Shown in pieces: positions 32,252-42,210 of a stretch of DNA of 64,000 bases; positions within the stretch are counted from its first letter, which is position 1; every line of letters begins with the position of its first letter. Origin of the DNA: Bacteroides sp. (GTDB lineage: Bacteria > Bacteroidota > Bacteroidia > Bacteroidales > Bacteroidaceae); NCBI GenBank assembly GCA_019414665.1, contig DXLO01000012.1:8140-72139 (forward strand). Reading direction: 5' to 3'. The position numbers were made by a program, and so were the translations under genes. Below the pieces are notes generated by a model. The model was not told where the DNA came from, ran no database searches, and saw only the letters and a program-made list of their open reading frames with translations.

Positions 32252-34150
32252 ATGGAACAGGATAATTTATATAACTTACTGCAAAGCATAGATACTCCGG
32301 ATGATTTGCGCCATTTAAGCGCAGACAAACTGCCCGAAGTGTGTAAAGAGCTAAGGCAAAAGATTATAGATGAGCTCTCATGTAATCCGGGGCATTTCGG
32401 TTCCAGTTTGGGCGTAATAGAACTGACCGTCGCCTTACATTATGTATTCAACACACCCTATGACCGCATTGTATGGGATGTAGGGCATCAAGCTTACGGG
32501 CATAAAATTTTAACCGGACGCCGGGATGCGTTCTGTACCAACCGTAAACTGAATGGCATACGTCCTTTTCCTTCTCCATCCGAAAGTGAATATGACACAT
32601 TTACTTGCGGGCATGCGTCAAATTCTATTTCCGCAGCTTTAGGTATGGCTGTAGCAGCCAAAAAGCACGGAGAGAATAACCGGCATGTCGTTGCTGTAAT
32701 TGGTGACGGTTCCATGAGTGGAGGGCTGGCTTTCGAAGGGCTGAACAATGCCTCGGCAACTCCTAATAACCTTCTGATTATCCTGAATGACAACAACATG
32801 GCTATAGACCGTAGTGTAGGAGGCATGAAACAATATCTGTTGAACCTGCAAATGTCTGAAGGATACAACCGGATACGCTATAAAATATCACAAATGTTCC
32901 ATCGATGGGGTATCCTGAACGAAGAACGCCGGAAAAGCCTGATACGATTTAACAACAGCCTGAAATCCATGCTGGTACAACAGCAAAACGTATTTGAAGG
33001 CATGAATATCCGTTATTTCGGACCTATTGATGGACACGATGTCAACAATTTGGCACGTGTATTAAAAGAGATTAAAGATATGCAAGGACCTAAACTGCTC
33101 CATATACATACCACCAAAGGAAAAGGTTTCGGTCCGGCAGAAAAAGCTGCCACCATCTGGCATGCTCCGGGCATATTCGACAAGGAAACCGGAGAGCGTA
33201 TCGTTGTCGATACCAAAGGAATGCCCCCTTTGTTTCAGGATGTTTTTGGAAATACCCTATTGGAACTGGCCCAAACAAATGATAAAATCGTAGGAGTCAC
33301 TCCCGCAATGCCCTCAGGGTGCTCTATGAACATATTAATGAAAGCCATGCCCGAAAGAGGTTTTGATGTGGGAATTGCCGAAGGACATGCCGTTACCTTT
33401 TCAGGAGGAATGGCAAAAGATGGTCTATTGCCTTTCTGCAATATCTATTCGTCTTTCATGCAACGTGCCTATGACAATGTGATTCACGATATAGCGATCC
33501 AAAAACTCAATGTAGTATTGTGCCTGGACCGCGCTGGATTGGTAGGAGAAGACGGTCCTACTCATCACGGAGCATTCGATCTGGCTTATATGAGACCGAT
33601 ACCCAATCTCATTGTGGCCTCCCCTTACAACGAACATGAACTGCGTTGTTTGATGTATACCGCCCAGCTACCTGACAAAGGTCCTTTTGTCATCCGTTAT
33701 CCACGTGGAAGAGGTTCATTGGTAGACTGGAAATGTCCAATGCAAGAGATTGAGATAGGAAAAGGAAGAAAATTGAAAGAAGGAAAAGACATAGCGGTCA
33801 TTACGCTGGGGCCCATTGGCGTTCAAGCAGAAAAGGCTATCACACATGCCGAACAGGAAACAGGAAAAAGCATTGCTCACTATGATTTGCGTTTCTTAAA
33901 GCCGTTAGATGAAAGTATGTTACACGAAATAGGCAAGAGATTCAAGCAAGTGGTCACTGTTGAAGACGGTGTGCTAAAAGGTGGAATGGGCAGTGCCATA
34001 CTGGAATTTATGGCAGACAATGAGTATAATCCGCAAATAAAACGTATCGGACTACCGGATCAATTTGTCCAGCATGGTTCAGTAAAAGAACTATATCATA
34101 TTTGCGGCATGGACGAAGAAGGTATTTACAAAGTTTTGATATCATTCTAA
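32252..34150 (+). CDS. dxs: 1-deoxy-D-xylulose-5-phosphate synthase
   Basis: A thiamine-diphosphate enzyme of about 632 residues that joins pyruvate and glyceraldehyde-3-phosphate in the first step of the MEP isoprenoid pathway; cytosolic. Visible: DVGHQAYGHKILTGRRD, the ThDP motif GDGSMSGGLAFEGLNN with ILNDNNMAI, FEGMNIRYFGPIDGHD, and the transketolase central part DRAGLVGEDGPTHHG. I start at MEQDNLYN (32252); the frame opens at 32216 but that ATG precedes the -7 box at 32220. trkA follows after 12 bp, then trkH, so the three are presumably co-transcribed. Confidence 0.97.
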   Translation: MEQDNLYNLLQSIDTPDDLRHLSADKLPEVCKELRQKIIDELSCNPGHFGSSLGVIELTVALHYVFNTPYDRIVWDVGHQAYGHKILTGRRDAFCTNRKLNGIRPFPSPSESEYDTFTCGHASNSISAALGMAVAAKKHGENNRHVVAVIGDGSMSGGLAFEGLNNASATPNNLLIILNDNNMAIDRSVGGMKQYLLNLQMSEGYNRIRYKISQMFHRWGILNEERRKSLIRFNNSLKSMLVQQQNVFEGMNIRYFGPIDGHDVNNLARVLKEIKDMQGPKLLHIHTTKGKGFGPAEKAATIWHAPGIFDKETGERIVVDTKGMPPLFQDVFGNTLLELAQTNDKIVGVTPAMPSGCSMNILMKAMPERGFDVGIAEGHAVTFSGGMAKDGLLPFCNIYSSFMQRAYDNVIHDIAIQKLNVVLCLDRAGLVGEDGPTHHGAFDLAYMRPIPNLIVASPYNEHELRCLMYTAQLPDKGPFVIRYPRGRGSLVDWKCPMQEIEIGKGRKLKEGKDIAVITLGPIGVQAEKAITHAEQETGKSIAHYDLRFLKPLDESMLHEIGKRFKQVVTVEDGVLKGGMGSAILEFMADNEYNPQIKRIGLPDQFVQHGSVKELYHICGMDEEGIYKVLISF

Positions 34151-34162
34151 GAGAGACGAACA

Positions 34163-35503
34163 ATGAAAATCATTATTGCAGGAGCAGGAGCAGTAGGCAC
34201 CCATCTGGCGAAATTATTATCGGATGAAAAGCAAGACATCATTTTGATGGATGAAAACGAAGAAAAGTTGAGCAAACTTGATTCCAACTTCGATTTAATG
34301 ACTGTCAATGCATCCCCCACCTCCATTTCCGGCCTTAAGAATGCAGGAGTGGCAGGCGCGGATTTATTTATCGGGGTCATGCCGGAAGAAAGCCGCAATA
34401 TGACGGCCTGTATGTTGGCTACCAATATGGGGGCAAAAAAGACTGTAGCCCGGATTGACAATTACGAATATTTACTTCCTAAACATAAAGAATTCTTTTC
34501 CCAACTAGGAGTACACTCACTGATTTATCCGGAAATGCTGGCCGCCAAAGATATAGTAGATGCCATCAAAATGAGCTGGATACGCCAATGGTGGGAATTT
34601 TGCGGTGGTGCATTGGTCCTGATAGGTACCAAAATGCGCGAAACGGCAGAAATTCTGAACGTTCCCCTTCATGAACTGGGAGGACGTAATATTCCATTCC
34701 ACATTGTAGCTATCAAACGGGGAAATGAAACAATCATCCCCCGGGGAGATGATGTTATCAAACTGCATGATATTGTTTATTTCACAACAACAAAGAAATA
34801 CATTCCCTATATCCGCAAGATTACAGGAAAAGAAAATTATCCCGATGTACGCAATGTGATGATTATGGGCGGCAGCCGCATAGCTGTTCGCACCACACAA
34901 TATGTACCGGATTACATGCAGGTCAAGATTATTGAAAATGACATCAACAGATGTAACCGGCTGACCGAAGTGGTAGATGACAAAGTAATGATTATCAACG
35001 GAGATGGACGGGATATGGATCTGCTCATGGAAGAAGGGTTAAAAAACACGGAAGCATTTGTCGCTCTGACGGACAATTCTGAAACAAACATTCTGGCTTG
35101 TCTTGCCGCCAAACGTATGGGAGTAACCAAAACTGTGGCAGAAGTAGAAAATATCGATTATATCAGCATGGCAGAAAGCCTGGATATCGGTACGGTTATC
35201 AATAAAAAAATGATTGCCGCCAGCCATATCTATCAAATGATGCTGGATGCAGATGTTTCCAACGTAAAATGTCTGACTTTTGCCAATGCTGATGTAGCCG
35301 AATTTACGGTTAAAAACGGTTCACGTATAACCAAATGCGCTGTCAAAGATGCCGGCCTTCCCAAAGGTGCCACCATTGGCGGACTGATTCGCAACGGTGA
35401 AGGGATACTGGTGACAGGTAATACCGTCATCCAACCTAACGACCATGTCGTAGTATTCTGTCTAGGTATGATGATTAAGAAAATAGAAAAATTCTTCAAT
35501 TGA
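34163..35503 (+). CDS. trkA: Trk potassium uptake regulator TrkA
   Basis: A 446-residue peripheral membrane protein gating the TrkH channel. Two Rossmann RCK_N domains are visible: IIIAGAGAVGTHLAKLL (1-20) for NAD(H)/ATP and NVMIMGGSRIAVRTTQY (near 232-248). Each is followed by an RCK_C domain (the first with PFHIVAIKRGNETIIPRGDD, the second with GILVTGNTVIQPNDHVV). The double arrangement is the usual TrkA length. The stop overlaps the trkH ATG by one base (TGATG), so translation is coupled and the two subunits are made together. Confidence 0.96.
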   Translation: MKIIIAGAGAVGTHLAKLLSDEKQDIILMDENEEKLSKLDSNFDLMTVNASPTSISGLKNAGVAGADLFIGVMPEESRNMTACMLATNMGAKKTVARIDNYEYLLPKHKEFFSQLGVHSLIYPEMLAAKDIVDAIKMSWIRQWWEFCGGALVLIGTKMRETAEILNVPLHELGGRNIPFHIVAIKRGNETIIPRGDDVIKLHDIVYFTTTKKYIPYIRKITGKENYPDVRNVMIMGGSRIAVRTTQYVPDYMQVKIIENDINRCNRLTEVVDDKVMIINGDGRDMDLLMEEGLKNTEAFVALTDNSETNILACLAAKRMGVTKTVAEVENIDYISMAESLDIGTVINKKMIAASHIYQMMLDADVSNVKCLTFANADVAEFTVKNGSRITKCAVKDAGLPKGATIGGLIRNGEGILVTGNTVIQPNDHVVVFCLGMMIKKIEKFFN

Positions 35504-36957
35504 TGATAAATGCAAAAATGATAGCCCGGATTATGGGGGCGTTATTCTTCATCGAAGCGGGGTTTCTTATTCTATGCTCGTTTCTCGCTGTCTATTATAA
35601 TGAATCAGATATTTCAGCTTTCCTATATTCTGCCGCAATAACAGCCGGAGCAGGTAACATAGCCGCTTTAGCAGGGAAAAATGCAGAAAAGAGAATCAGC
35701 CGCCGCGATGGATACGTTATTGTAACCCTTGCCTGGGTGTTTTTTTCTTTATTCGGTATGCTTCCATTCTATCTAAGCGGATATATTCCCACTATAACGG
35801 ATGCTTTTTTTGAAACCATGTCAGGATTCACCACCACCGGAGCAAGTATTTTGGACAATATAGAGTCATTGCCACACGGGCTTTTGTTCTGGCGAAGTAT
35901 GACACAATGGATCGGAGGATTAGGAATTGTCTTTTTTACTATTGCCGTATTACCGATTTTCGGAGTAGGCAGTGTACAATTATTTGCAGCGGAAGCCACC
36001 GGTCCCACCCATGATAAAGTACATCCGCGTATTGGAGTTACGGCCAAATGGATTTGGACTATCTATTTGGGGCTGACCATTACAGAGATTATCCTGCTGG
36101 TTGCTGGAGGCATGAACTTTTTCGACAGTGTATGTCATTCTCTGACTACTACCGCCACAGGAGGATATTCAACCAAACAAAATAGCATTGCCGCCTTCAA
36201 CTCTCCTTACATAGAATATATAATTACGCTATTCATGTTTTTGGCAGGTATCAATTTCACCTTACTATATCTACTGTTCCTAAAAGGAAATTTCAAACGC
36301 TTACTCCAAAATACAGAACTCCACTGGTATTTGGGAACTGTGGGATTTTTTACCCTTTTCACTACCGTCACTCTTATTTTCACCAGTCCGTTCGGTATTG
36401 AAGAATCTTTCCGTAAAGCCATATTTCAGGTTGTTTCCTTACAAACCACTACCGGATTCATTTCTGCAGATTATATGACTTGGGTACCTGTACTTTGGAC
36501 ATTAATGTGCATCATCATGCTGTTTGGAGCTTGTGCCGGATCCACCACAGGAGGAATAAAATGTATACGCATAGCCATTATGAGCCGTGTTTCTAAAAAT
36601 GAATTCAAACATATCATTCATCCCAATGCTATACTTCCTGTACGTATCAACCGCCAAGTTATTTCATCAACAACCAAGTCAGCAGTACTTGCATTCATTT
36701 TTCTATATATGGCTATTATTTTTATTGGATGGCTGGTTCTTATGCTGTTTGGAGTAGGGTTTGAAGAAGCTTATAGCGTAGTCATTTCCAGTTTGGGCAA
36801 TGTAGGACCAGGTATTGGAAAATGCGGCCCTTCCTATTCATGGAACGGGTTGCCGGATGCAGCAAAATGGATAAGTGCAATATTGATGCTGATAGGGCGT
36901 TTGGAATTATTTACCGTACTTCTGCTCTTCATGCCGAGTTTTTGGAAAAAGCATTGA
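35503..36957 (+). CDS. trkH: Trk potassium transporter TrkH
   Basis: A 484-residue K+ channel/transporter subunit with about 10 membrane helices and four pore repeats. Selectivity-filter-like parts are TTTGASIL, TTTATGGYS, TTTGFISAD and SSLGNVGPGIG. Other conserved segments are FFSLFGMLPFYLSG and GACAGSTTGGIKCIR. A TTG at 35500 is in frame, but I take the ATG at 35503 (MINAKMIAR), which gives the TGATG junction with trkA. Last gene of the dxs-trkA-trkH transcript. Confidence 0.96.
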   Translation: MINAKMIARIMGALFFIEAGFLILCSFLAVYYNESDISAFLYSAAITAGAGNIAALAGKNAEKRISRRDGYVIVTLAWVFFSLFGMLPFYLSGYIPTITDAFFETMSGFTTTGASILDNIESLPHGLLFWRSMTQWIGGLGIVFFTIAVLPIFGVGSVQLFAAEATGPTHDKVHPRIGVTAKWIWTIYLGLTITEIILLVAGGMNFFDSVCHSLTTTATGGYSTKQNSIAAFNSPYIEYIITLFMFLAGINFTLLYLLFLKGNFKRLLQNTELHWYLGTVGFFTLFTTVTLIFTSPFGIEESFRKAIFQVVSLQTTTGFISADYMTWVPVLWTLMCIIMLFGACAGSTTGGIKCIRIAIMSRVSKNEFKHIIHPNAILPVRINRQVISSTTKSAVLAFIFLYMAIIFIGWLVLMLFGVGFEEAYSVVISSLGNVGPGIGKCGPSYSWNGLPDAAKWISAILMLIGRLELFTVLLLFMPSFWKKH

Positions 36958-37027
36958 CATTTACGTCCTATAACCATTTTTATACATAAATAATTCAAAA
37001 AATCTCAATGAAGCTTCAAATATTGGC

Positions 37028-37035
37028 TATCTTTG
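37028..37035 (+). promoter_or_regulatory. -7 element upstream of the small protein and nuo operon
   Basis: TATCTTTG, 24 bp before the ATG at 37060. It favours that start over an ATG at 37033, and could drive the downstream nuo genes too. Confidence 0.5.
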
Positions 37036-37059
37036 CACCCTCATTTAAAGGGTAACAAG

Positions 37060-37437
37060 ATGAATAATATGTTGAGATACATTGTATATATCCTATTATT
37101 TCTACTGTTTACGATAACAGTAGATCAGGATTATCATACGGTTGAGACAACAGATTTACCCCCACAGACCTCTTGTTACCAGCAACAACAAGACCCCTGC
37201 AAAAGAACAGTGGACTTCCTGTTTACCAACAATTTTGCAGATATGCCACAAATAGCCATATCACTTGACAACCCTTCCACATCAAAGTTCAAATGTATAG
37301 TCCGCATTTTAGCAGCATTGAACGAACTTAAAAAGCAGGAGCTACAAACAAACCATATAGTTTGCCACACTTTTCATTCGCTTTACACTGATGCAGTAGA
37401 TTATTATATCTATGCACTCCGGCGGATCATCATTTAA
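37060..37437 (+). CDS. Small unknown protein with N-terminal membrane segment
   Basis: A 125-residue product (MNNMLRYIVYILLFLLFTIT...) that I do not recognise. Residues 5-19 form a hydrophobic helix, either an uncleaved anchor or a signal peptide. A Pro/Gln-rich stretch with two Cys follows, then a probably helical C-terminal half (SKFKCIVRILAALNELKKQE) with His and Tyr residues at the end. It has its own -7 box (37028) and stops 103 bp before nuoA. The spacer holds two small hairpins (37453-37465; 37475-37482 with 37491-37498). Context suggests it might be co-expressed with complex I, but nothing in the sequence shows a role. Confidence 0.6.
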   Translation: MNNMLRYIVYILLFLLFTITVDQDYHTVETTDLPPQTSCYQQQQDPCKRTVDFLFTNNFADMPQIAISLDNPSTSKFKCIVRILAALNELKKQELQTNHIVCHTFHSLYTDAVDYYIYALRRIII

Positions 37438-37540
37438 TTTTTAATCTTTTTTCAGCATTTTGCTGAGTAGAAATCCTTATAACAAACGTCTTATAAGGAA
37501 AATTTTTCTATTCGTTTGTCTAATCAAAAAAAGTTTAGAT

Positions 37541-37891
37541 ATGTATTTTACATTATTAGTTGTCGTTATCCTGACGGCAATCGCATTAGTTGCCGTAGCA
37601 TTGGGAATTGCCCGTGCCATTTCTCCCCGTTCATACAACTCACAAAAGGGAGAAGCTTACGAATGTGGTATTCCTACGCGGGGACGGTCGTGGATGCAAT
37701 TCAAAGTAGGTTATTATCTATTTGCTATCCTCTTCCTGATGTTCGATGTGGAAACAGTATTTTTATTTCCTTGGGCTGTAGTGGTACAAAACCTAGGAGT
37801 GTACGGTCTGTTTAGCATCCTTTTCTTTTTAGTTATATTAGTTTTAGGTCTGGCATATGCCTGGAAGAAAGGAGCGTTGGAATGGAAGTAA
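37541..37891 (+). CDS. nuoA: NADH-quinone oxidoreductase subunit A
   Basis: A 116-residue membrane subunit of complex I with three helices. The family loop GEAYECGIPTRGRSWMQFKV is present (Cys in YECG), followed by FLMFDVETVFLFPWA. I start at MYFTLLVV (37541); an in-frame extension to 37460 lacks the hydrophobic character of the real N-terminus. First gene of a run with nuoB overlapping by 10 bp. Confidence 0.95.
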   Translation: MYFTLLVVVILTAIALVAVALGIARAISPRSYNSQKGEAYECGIPTRGRSWMQFKVGYYLFAILFLMFDVETVFLFPWAVVVQNLGVYGLFSILFFLVILVLGLAYAWKKGALEWK

Positions 37892-38478
37892 AGAAACCAA
37901 CCATAAAGTCTATTCCTTATGAAGACTTCAAAGACAATGAGTATTTGGAAAACATGGTCAAGCAGCTCAATGAAGGCGGTACCAAAGTATTGGTGGGCTG
38001 TTTGGATGACCTTATCAACTGGGGACGCAGCAATTCGTTGTGGCCGCTTACATTTGCAACCAGTTGTTGTGGAATCGAGTTTATGGCAGTGGGTGCTGCC
38101 CGGTATGATTTCGCCCGCTTCGGGTTTGAAGTAGCCCGTGCCAGTCCGCGCCAGGCAGATATGATCATGGTAGCAGGAACTATCACACACAAGATGGCTC
38201 CGGTACTAAAACGTTTGTATGACCAGATGGCGGATCCTAAATACGTCATTGCAGTAGGCGGATGCGCCATTAGCGGCGGTCCTTTTAAAAAATCATATCA
38301 CGTATTGAACGGAGTAGACAAAATTCTTCCCGTTGACGTATATATTCCCGGATGTCCGCCCCGACCTGAAGCCTTGTTGTACGGCATGATACAATTGCAA
38401 CGTAAAGTAAAACTGGAAAAATTCTTCGGCGGAGTGAACCGCAAAGAAAATGAACCACAAAATCCCGAACAAGCATGA
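37882..38478 (+). CDS. nuoB: NADH-quinone oxidoreductase subunit B
   Basis: A 198-residue subunit carrying the N2 [4Fe-4S] cluster, the last electron carrier before quinone. Cluster cysteines are seen in TSCCGIEFMA, in the later VGGCAISGG and in YIPGCPPRPEAL. The segment ARASPRQADMIMVAGTIT is highly typical. It overlaps nuoA by 10 bp and nuoCD by 4 bp (ATGA), indicating coupled translation. Confidence 0.97.
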   Translation: MEVKKPTIKSIPYEDFKDNEYLENMVKQLNEGGTKVLVGCLDDLINWGRSNSLWPLTFATSCCGIEFMAVGAARYDFARFGFEVARASPRQADMIMVAGTITHKMAPVLKRLYDQMADPKYVIAVGGCAISGGPFKKSYHVLNGVDKILPVDVYIPGCPPRPEALLYGMIQLQRKVKLEKFFGGVNRKENEPQNPEQA

Positions 38479-40034
38479 GTGAAAGAATAGAAATACCTGC
38501 CGAAAAGCTACATGAAGAAATGCTGAAATTGCGGCAGGGTAAACATATGGATTTTCTACGCAGCCTTACCGGAATGGACTGGGGCGAAGAAGGACTAGGT
38601 GTAGTCTATCATCTGGAAGATACGAATACAAGAGAAAATATAGTGGTCAGCACTCGCACAACCAACCGAGAAAAGCCGGAACTTCCTAGTGTAAGTGATA
38701 TTTGGAAAGGTGCTGAATTCAATGAACGCGAAGTGTACGACTATTATGGTATCCGCTTTATAGGACATCCTGATATGCGCCGTTTGTTCCTGCGTGATGA
38801 CTGGGTAGGCTATCCATTGCGTAAGGACTACGATGAAAGCCTCAACCCACTCCGTATGACCAATGAGGAACCTGTAGACACGACACAATATATAGAAGTA
38901 CAACATGATGGCAGTGTAATAGAAAAACGCGAAACCATTTTTGATGAGGACGAATATATCATTAACATAGGTCCTCAACATCCGGCAACCCACGGTGTAC
39001 TTCGTTTTCGTGTTTCACTGGAAGGTGAGATTATCAAAAAACTGGATGTGCACTGCGGATACATCCATCGAGGTATCGAAAAAATGTGCGAAAGTCTTAC
39101 CTATCCCCAAACCTTGGCCCTGACCGACCGTTTGGATTATTTAGGTGCGCACCAAAACCGCCATGCTCTCTGTATGTGCATTGAACAGGCAATGGGCGTA
39201 GAAGTAAGCGAACGGGTACAATACATTCGTACCATTATGGACGAATTGCAACGTATAGATTCTCACTTGCTTTTCTTCTCCTGTCTCTGTATGGATATGG
39301 GTGCCTTGACCGCATTCTTCTATGGATTCCGTGATCGTGAGAAGATATTGGATATCTTCGAAGCAACTACCGGAGGACGTTTGATACAGAATTATAACAC
39401 CATTGGAGGAGTACAAGCTGATATCGCTCCGGACTTTGTACAGAAAGTAAAAGAATTCATTGCTTATCTGCGTCCGATGCTAAAAGAATACCATGAAGTA
39501 TTCACCGGAAATGTCATTGCCCAAGAACGTTTGAAAGGTGTGGGAGTTCTTTCACGGGAAGATGCCATCTCTTTCGGAGCGACAGGAGGTACAGGACGCG
39601 CCAGCGGTTGGGCATGCGATGTCCGCAAGCGTCATCCCTATGCGATGTATGGCAAGGTAGATTTTAAAGAGATTGTCCACACTGAAGGTGACTGCTTTGC
39701 ACGTTATATGGTCCGTATGGAAGAAATACTGGAAAGTATGGATATCATTGAGCAACTGATAGACAATATTCCTGAAGGGAACTATCAGGAAAAGATGAAA
39801 CCGATTATACGTGTGCCCGAAGGGAATTATTATGCCGCAGTGGAAGGTTCTCGCGGAGAGTTCGGTGTTTATCTGGAAAGTCGTGGAGACAAATTTCCTT
39901 ACCGCATGAAATTCCGCGCTACCGGTTTGCCTTTAGTATCAGCAATGGAAACTATGTGCCGCAACGCAAAAATTGCCGACTTAATTGCTATTGGTGGAAC
40001 GGTGGATTATGTAGTACCGGATATTGACCGATAA
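38475..40034 (+). CDS. nuoCD: NADH-quinone oxidoreductase fused subunit CD
   Basis: A 519-residue fusion. Residues about 1-130 are the NuoC (30-kDa) part, with GAEFNEREVYDYYGIRF and DDWVGYPLRKDY; from about 150 onward is NuoD (49-kDa), with NIGPQHPATHGVLR, CGYIHRGIEKMCE and DRLDYLGAH. The quinone-site His-Pro-x-His segment and the C-terminal VVPDIDR are present. C+D fusions are known in several bacteria. It lies in the peripheral arm linking the Fe-S chain to the membrane arm. A 123-bp A+T-rich gap follows before nuoH; I see no promoter in it. Confidence 0.96.
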   Translation: MSERIEIPAEKLHEEMLKLRQGKHMDFLRSLTGMDWGEEGLGVVYHLEDTNTRENIVVSTRTTNREKPELPSVSDIWKGAEFNEREVYDYYGIRFIGHPDMRRLFLRDDWVGYPLRKDYDESLNPLRMTNEEPVDTTQYIEVQHDGSVIEKRETIFDEDEYIINIGPQHPATHGVLRFRVSLEGEIIKKLDVHCGYIHRGIEKMCESLTYPQTLALTDRLDYLGAHQNRHALCMCIEQAMGVEVSERVQYIRTIMDELQRIDSHLLFFSCLCMDMGALTAFFYGFRDREKILDIFEATTGGRLIQNYNTIGGVQADIAPDFVQKVKEFIAYLRPMLKEYHEVFTGNVIAQERLKGVGVLSREDAISFGATGGTGRASGWACDVRKRHPYAMYGKVDFKEIVHTEGDCFARYMVRMEEILESMDIIEQLIDNIPEGNYQEKMKPIIRVPEGNYYAAVEGSRGEFGVYLESRGDKFPYRMKFRATGLPLVSAMETMCRNAKIADLIAIGGTVDYVVPDIDR

Positions 40035-40157
40035 TAATGTGCCGATTCTTCAATATACAATTTGGAGAATGCACTATTTATCAGACTGAGAATTAACAAA
40101 TTAAATAATTACAAGTTTGCCTATTGGCAAATTAGCAAATTGACACATTATTAAATT

Positions 40158-41234
40158 ATGTTCGATTTTAGTATAGTCACCCAATGGGTACACTCACTGC
40201 TCACGTCATTTATGCCTGAAGAACTGGCAGTGCTCATAGAATGTATAGTAATTGGCGTATGTATCATGTTGGCATATGCAGTTATTGCTATCATTATGAT
40301 TTTCATGGAACGTAAAGTGTGCGCCGCTTTCCAATGCCGCTTGGGGCCAATGCGTGTAGGTCCCCAAGGTACCATACAGGTGTTTGCCGATGTATTCAAG
40401 ATGTTGATCAAGGAAATTATCACCATCCGGCATGCTGACAAGTTCCTGTACAATTTGGCACCTTACATTGTTATCCTCGCCTCTATCATGGCTTTCAGTT
40501 GCCTACCCATCAACAAGGGCATGGAGGTCCTTGATTTCAATGTAGGTATTTTCTTCTTATTGGCAGCATCCAGTATCGGCGTGGTAGGTATTTTGCTGGC
40601 AGGTTGGAGTTCCAATAACAAATATTCATTAATCGGAGCCATGCGAAGTGGCGCTCAAATGATTAGTTATGAATTATCTGTAGGATTAAGCATCCTTACC
40701 ATTGTAATCTTAACAGATACCATGCAACTAAGCGAAATTGTAGAACGCCAAGCTGACGGCTGGTTCCTTTTTAAAGGACATATACCTGCATTGATCGCTT
40801 TTATCATTTATCTGATAGCCGGAAATGCAGAAGTCAACCGCGGCCCGTTTGACTTGCCTGAAGCAGAAAGTGAACTGACTGCGGGATATCATACCGAATA
40901 TTCCGGTATGCACTTCGGCCTGTTCTATGTGGCAGAATTTGTAAACTTGTTTATCATCGCCGCAGTAGCCACAACCATCTTCCTGGGAGGATGGATGCCG
41001 CTACATATTCCTGGGCTAGACGGATTCAATGCCATCATGGATTATATACCCGGATTTATTTGGTTCTTTGGCAAGTCATTCTTTGTAGTATGGTTACTAA
41101 TGTGGATCAAATGGACATTTCCCCGTCTGCGTATTGACCAAATTCTAACGCTGGAATGGAAGTACTTGGTTCCAATAGGTTTGTGCAACCTGTTGTTGAT
41201 GGTAATTATTGTTGTATTTAAATTACATTTCTGA
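40158..41234 (+). CDS. nuoH: NADH-quinone oxidoreductase subunit H
   Basis: A 358-residue, about eight-helix membrane subunit at the junction of the two arms, forming part of the quinone chamber. Conserved segments: FMERKVCAAFQCRLGPMRVG, QMISYELSVGLSIL, NRGPFDLPEAESELTAGYHT and WIKWTFPRLRIDQIL. TGA/ATG overlap with nuoI (41232-41236). Confidence 0.96.
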   Translation: MFDFSIVTQWVHSLLTSFMPEELAVLIECIVIGVCIMLAYAVIAIIMIFMERKVCAAFQCRLGPMRVGPQGTIQVFADVFKMLIKEIITIRHADKFLYNLAPYIVILASIMAFSCLPINKGMEVLDFNVGIFFLLAASSIGVVGILLAGWSSNNKYSLIGAMRSGAQMISYELSVGLSILTIVILTDTMQLSEIVERQADGWFLFKGHIPALIAFIIYLIAGNAEVNRGPFDLPEAESELTAGYHTEYSGMHFGLFYVAEFVNLFIIAAVATTIFLGGWMPLHIPGLDGFNAIMDYIPGFIWFFGKSFFVVWLLMWIKWTFPRLRIDQILTLEWKYLVPIGLCNLLLMVIIVVFKLHF

Positions 41235-41686
41235 TGAAAGAAGAAAAACATTCCTATATAAAAGGGCTGCTTCATGGCATCGGTACATTACTTACCGGCA
41301 TGAAAGTGACAGGACGAGAGTTCTTCACTCCTAAAGTCACTGAACAATATCCCGAAAACCGTGCCACATTAAAAATATCGCCCCGTTTCCGAGGACGGCT
41401 TATCATGCCGGTTGATGAGAATGGTAATAACAAATGTATTGCTTGCGGACTTTGCCAGATGGCTTGCCCCAATGATACAATCACCATTACCAGCGAATCT
41501 GTGACCAACGAAGAAACAGGCAAGAAAAAGAAAATATTAGTAAAGTATGAGTACGACCTGGGAGCCTGTATGTTCTGTCAACTTTGTGTGAACGCTTGTC
41601 CACACGATGCCATTCGGTTCGATACAGAATTCGAAAATGCTGTATTCGACCGCAGCAAACTAGTTCTCACTCTGAACAAAAAATAA
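41234..41686 (+). CDS. nuoI: NADH-quinone oxidoreductase subunit I
   Basis: A 150-residue ferredoxin-like subunit with two [4Fe-4S] clusters: CIACGLCQMACPND and CMFCQLCVNACPHD, each with the expected C-x2-C-x2-C-x3-C-P pattern. It passes electrons to NuoB. Translation is coupled to nuoH by a one-base overlap. Confidence 0.97.
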   Translation: MKEEKHSYIKGLLHGIGTLLTGMKVTGREFFTPKVTEQYPENRATLKISPRFRGRLIMPVDENGNNKCIACGLCQMACPNDTITITSESVTNEETGKKKKILVKYEYDLGACMFCQLCVNACPHDAIRFDTEFENAVFDRSKLVLTLNKK

Positions 41687-41701
41687 AAAACAAACGATAT
41701 T

Positions 41702-42205
41702 ATGACACTACAACTAATTGTATTCATTGTACTGGCGTTGTTTATCGCTGTCTGTTCGGTATTGGCAGTCACGACCTCACGTATCTTGCGTGCAGCAACT
41801 TATCTGCTGTTCGTTTTATTTGGTACAGCAGGTATTTACTTCCAACTCAACTACTCATTCTTGGGAGCTGTACAATTACTGATTTACGCCGGTGGTATAA
41901 CAGTGCTTTATGTATTTAGTATCTTATTGACCTCTTCACAGGGAGACAAAGCAGAGAGATTAAAAAATGGAAAGATGGTGGCCGGAGCTATTTCTACTAT
42001 AGCAGGACTGGCTATCTGTCTGTTCGTCATGCTGAAGAACGAATTCTTGCCCTCTCATTTTGTTCATGGTGAACTGGATGTACGCACGATCGGTCATGCA
42101 CTGATGGGCATGGAAAAATATCAATATATCCTTCCTTTCGAAGTAATCAGCGTGTTATTACTCGCTTGCATCGTAGGAGGAATCCTAATCGCTAGAAAAA
42201 GATAG
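41702..42205 (+). CDS. nuoJ: NADH-quinone oxidoreductase subunit J
   Basis: A 167-residue membrane subunit with five predicted helices. Conserved: AATYLLFVLFGTAGIYFQLN and AVQLLIYAGGITVLYVF, where the pi-bulge helix of the proton path lies. It starts 15 bp after nuoI and ends 5 bp before nuoK. Confidence 0.94.
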   Translation: MTLQLIVFIVLALFIAVCSVLAVTTSRILRAATYLLFVLFGTAGIYFQLNYSFLGAVQLLIYAGGITVLYVFSILLTSSQGDKAERLKNGKMVAGAISTIAGLAICLFVMLKNEFLPSHFVHGELDVRTIGHALMGMEKYQYILPFEVISVLLLACIVGGILIARKR

Positions 42206-42210
42206 AACTT

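Noticed and set aside
35500..35502. TTG start for trkH
   Set aside because: The ATG at 35503 gives a tight TGATG overlap with trkA and the expected N-terminus.
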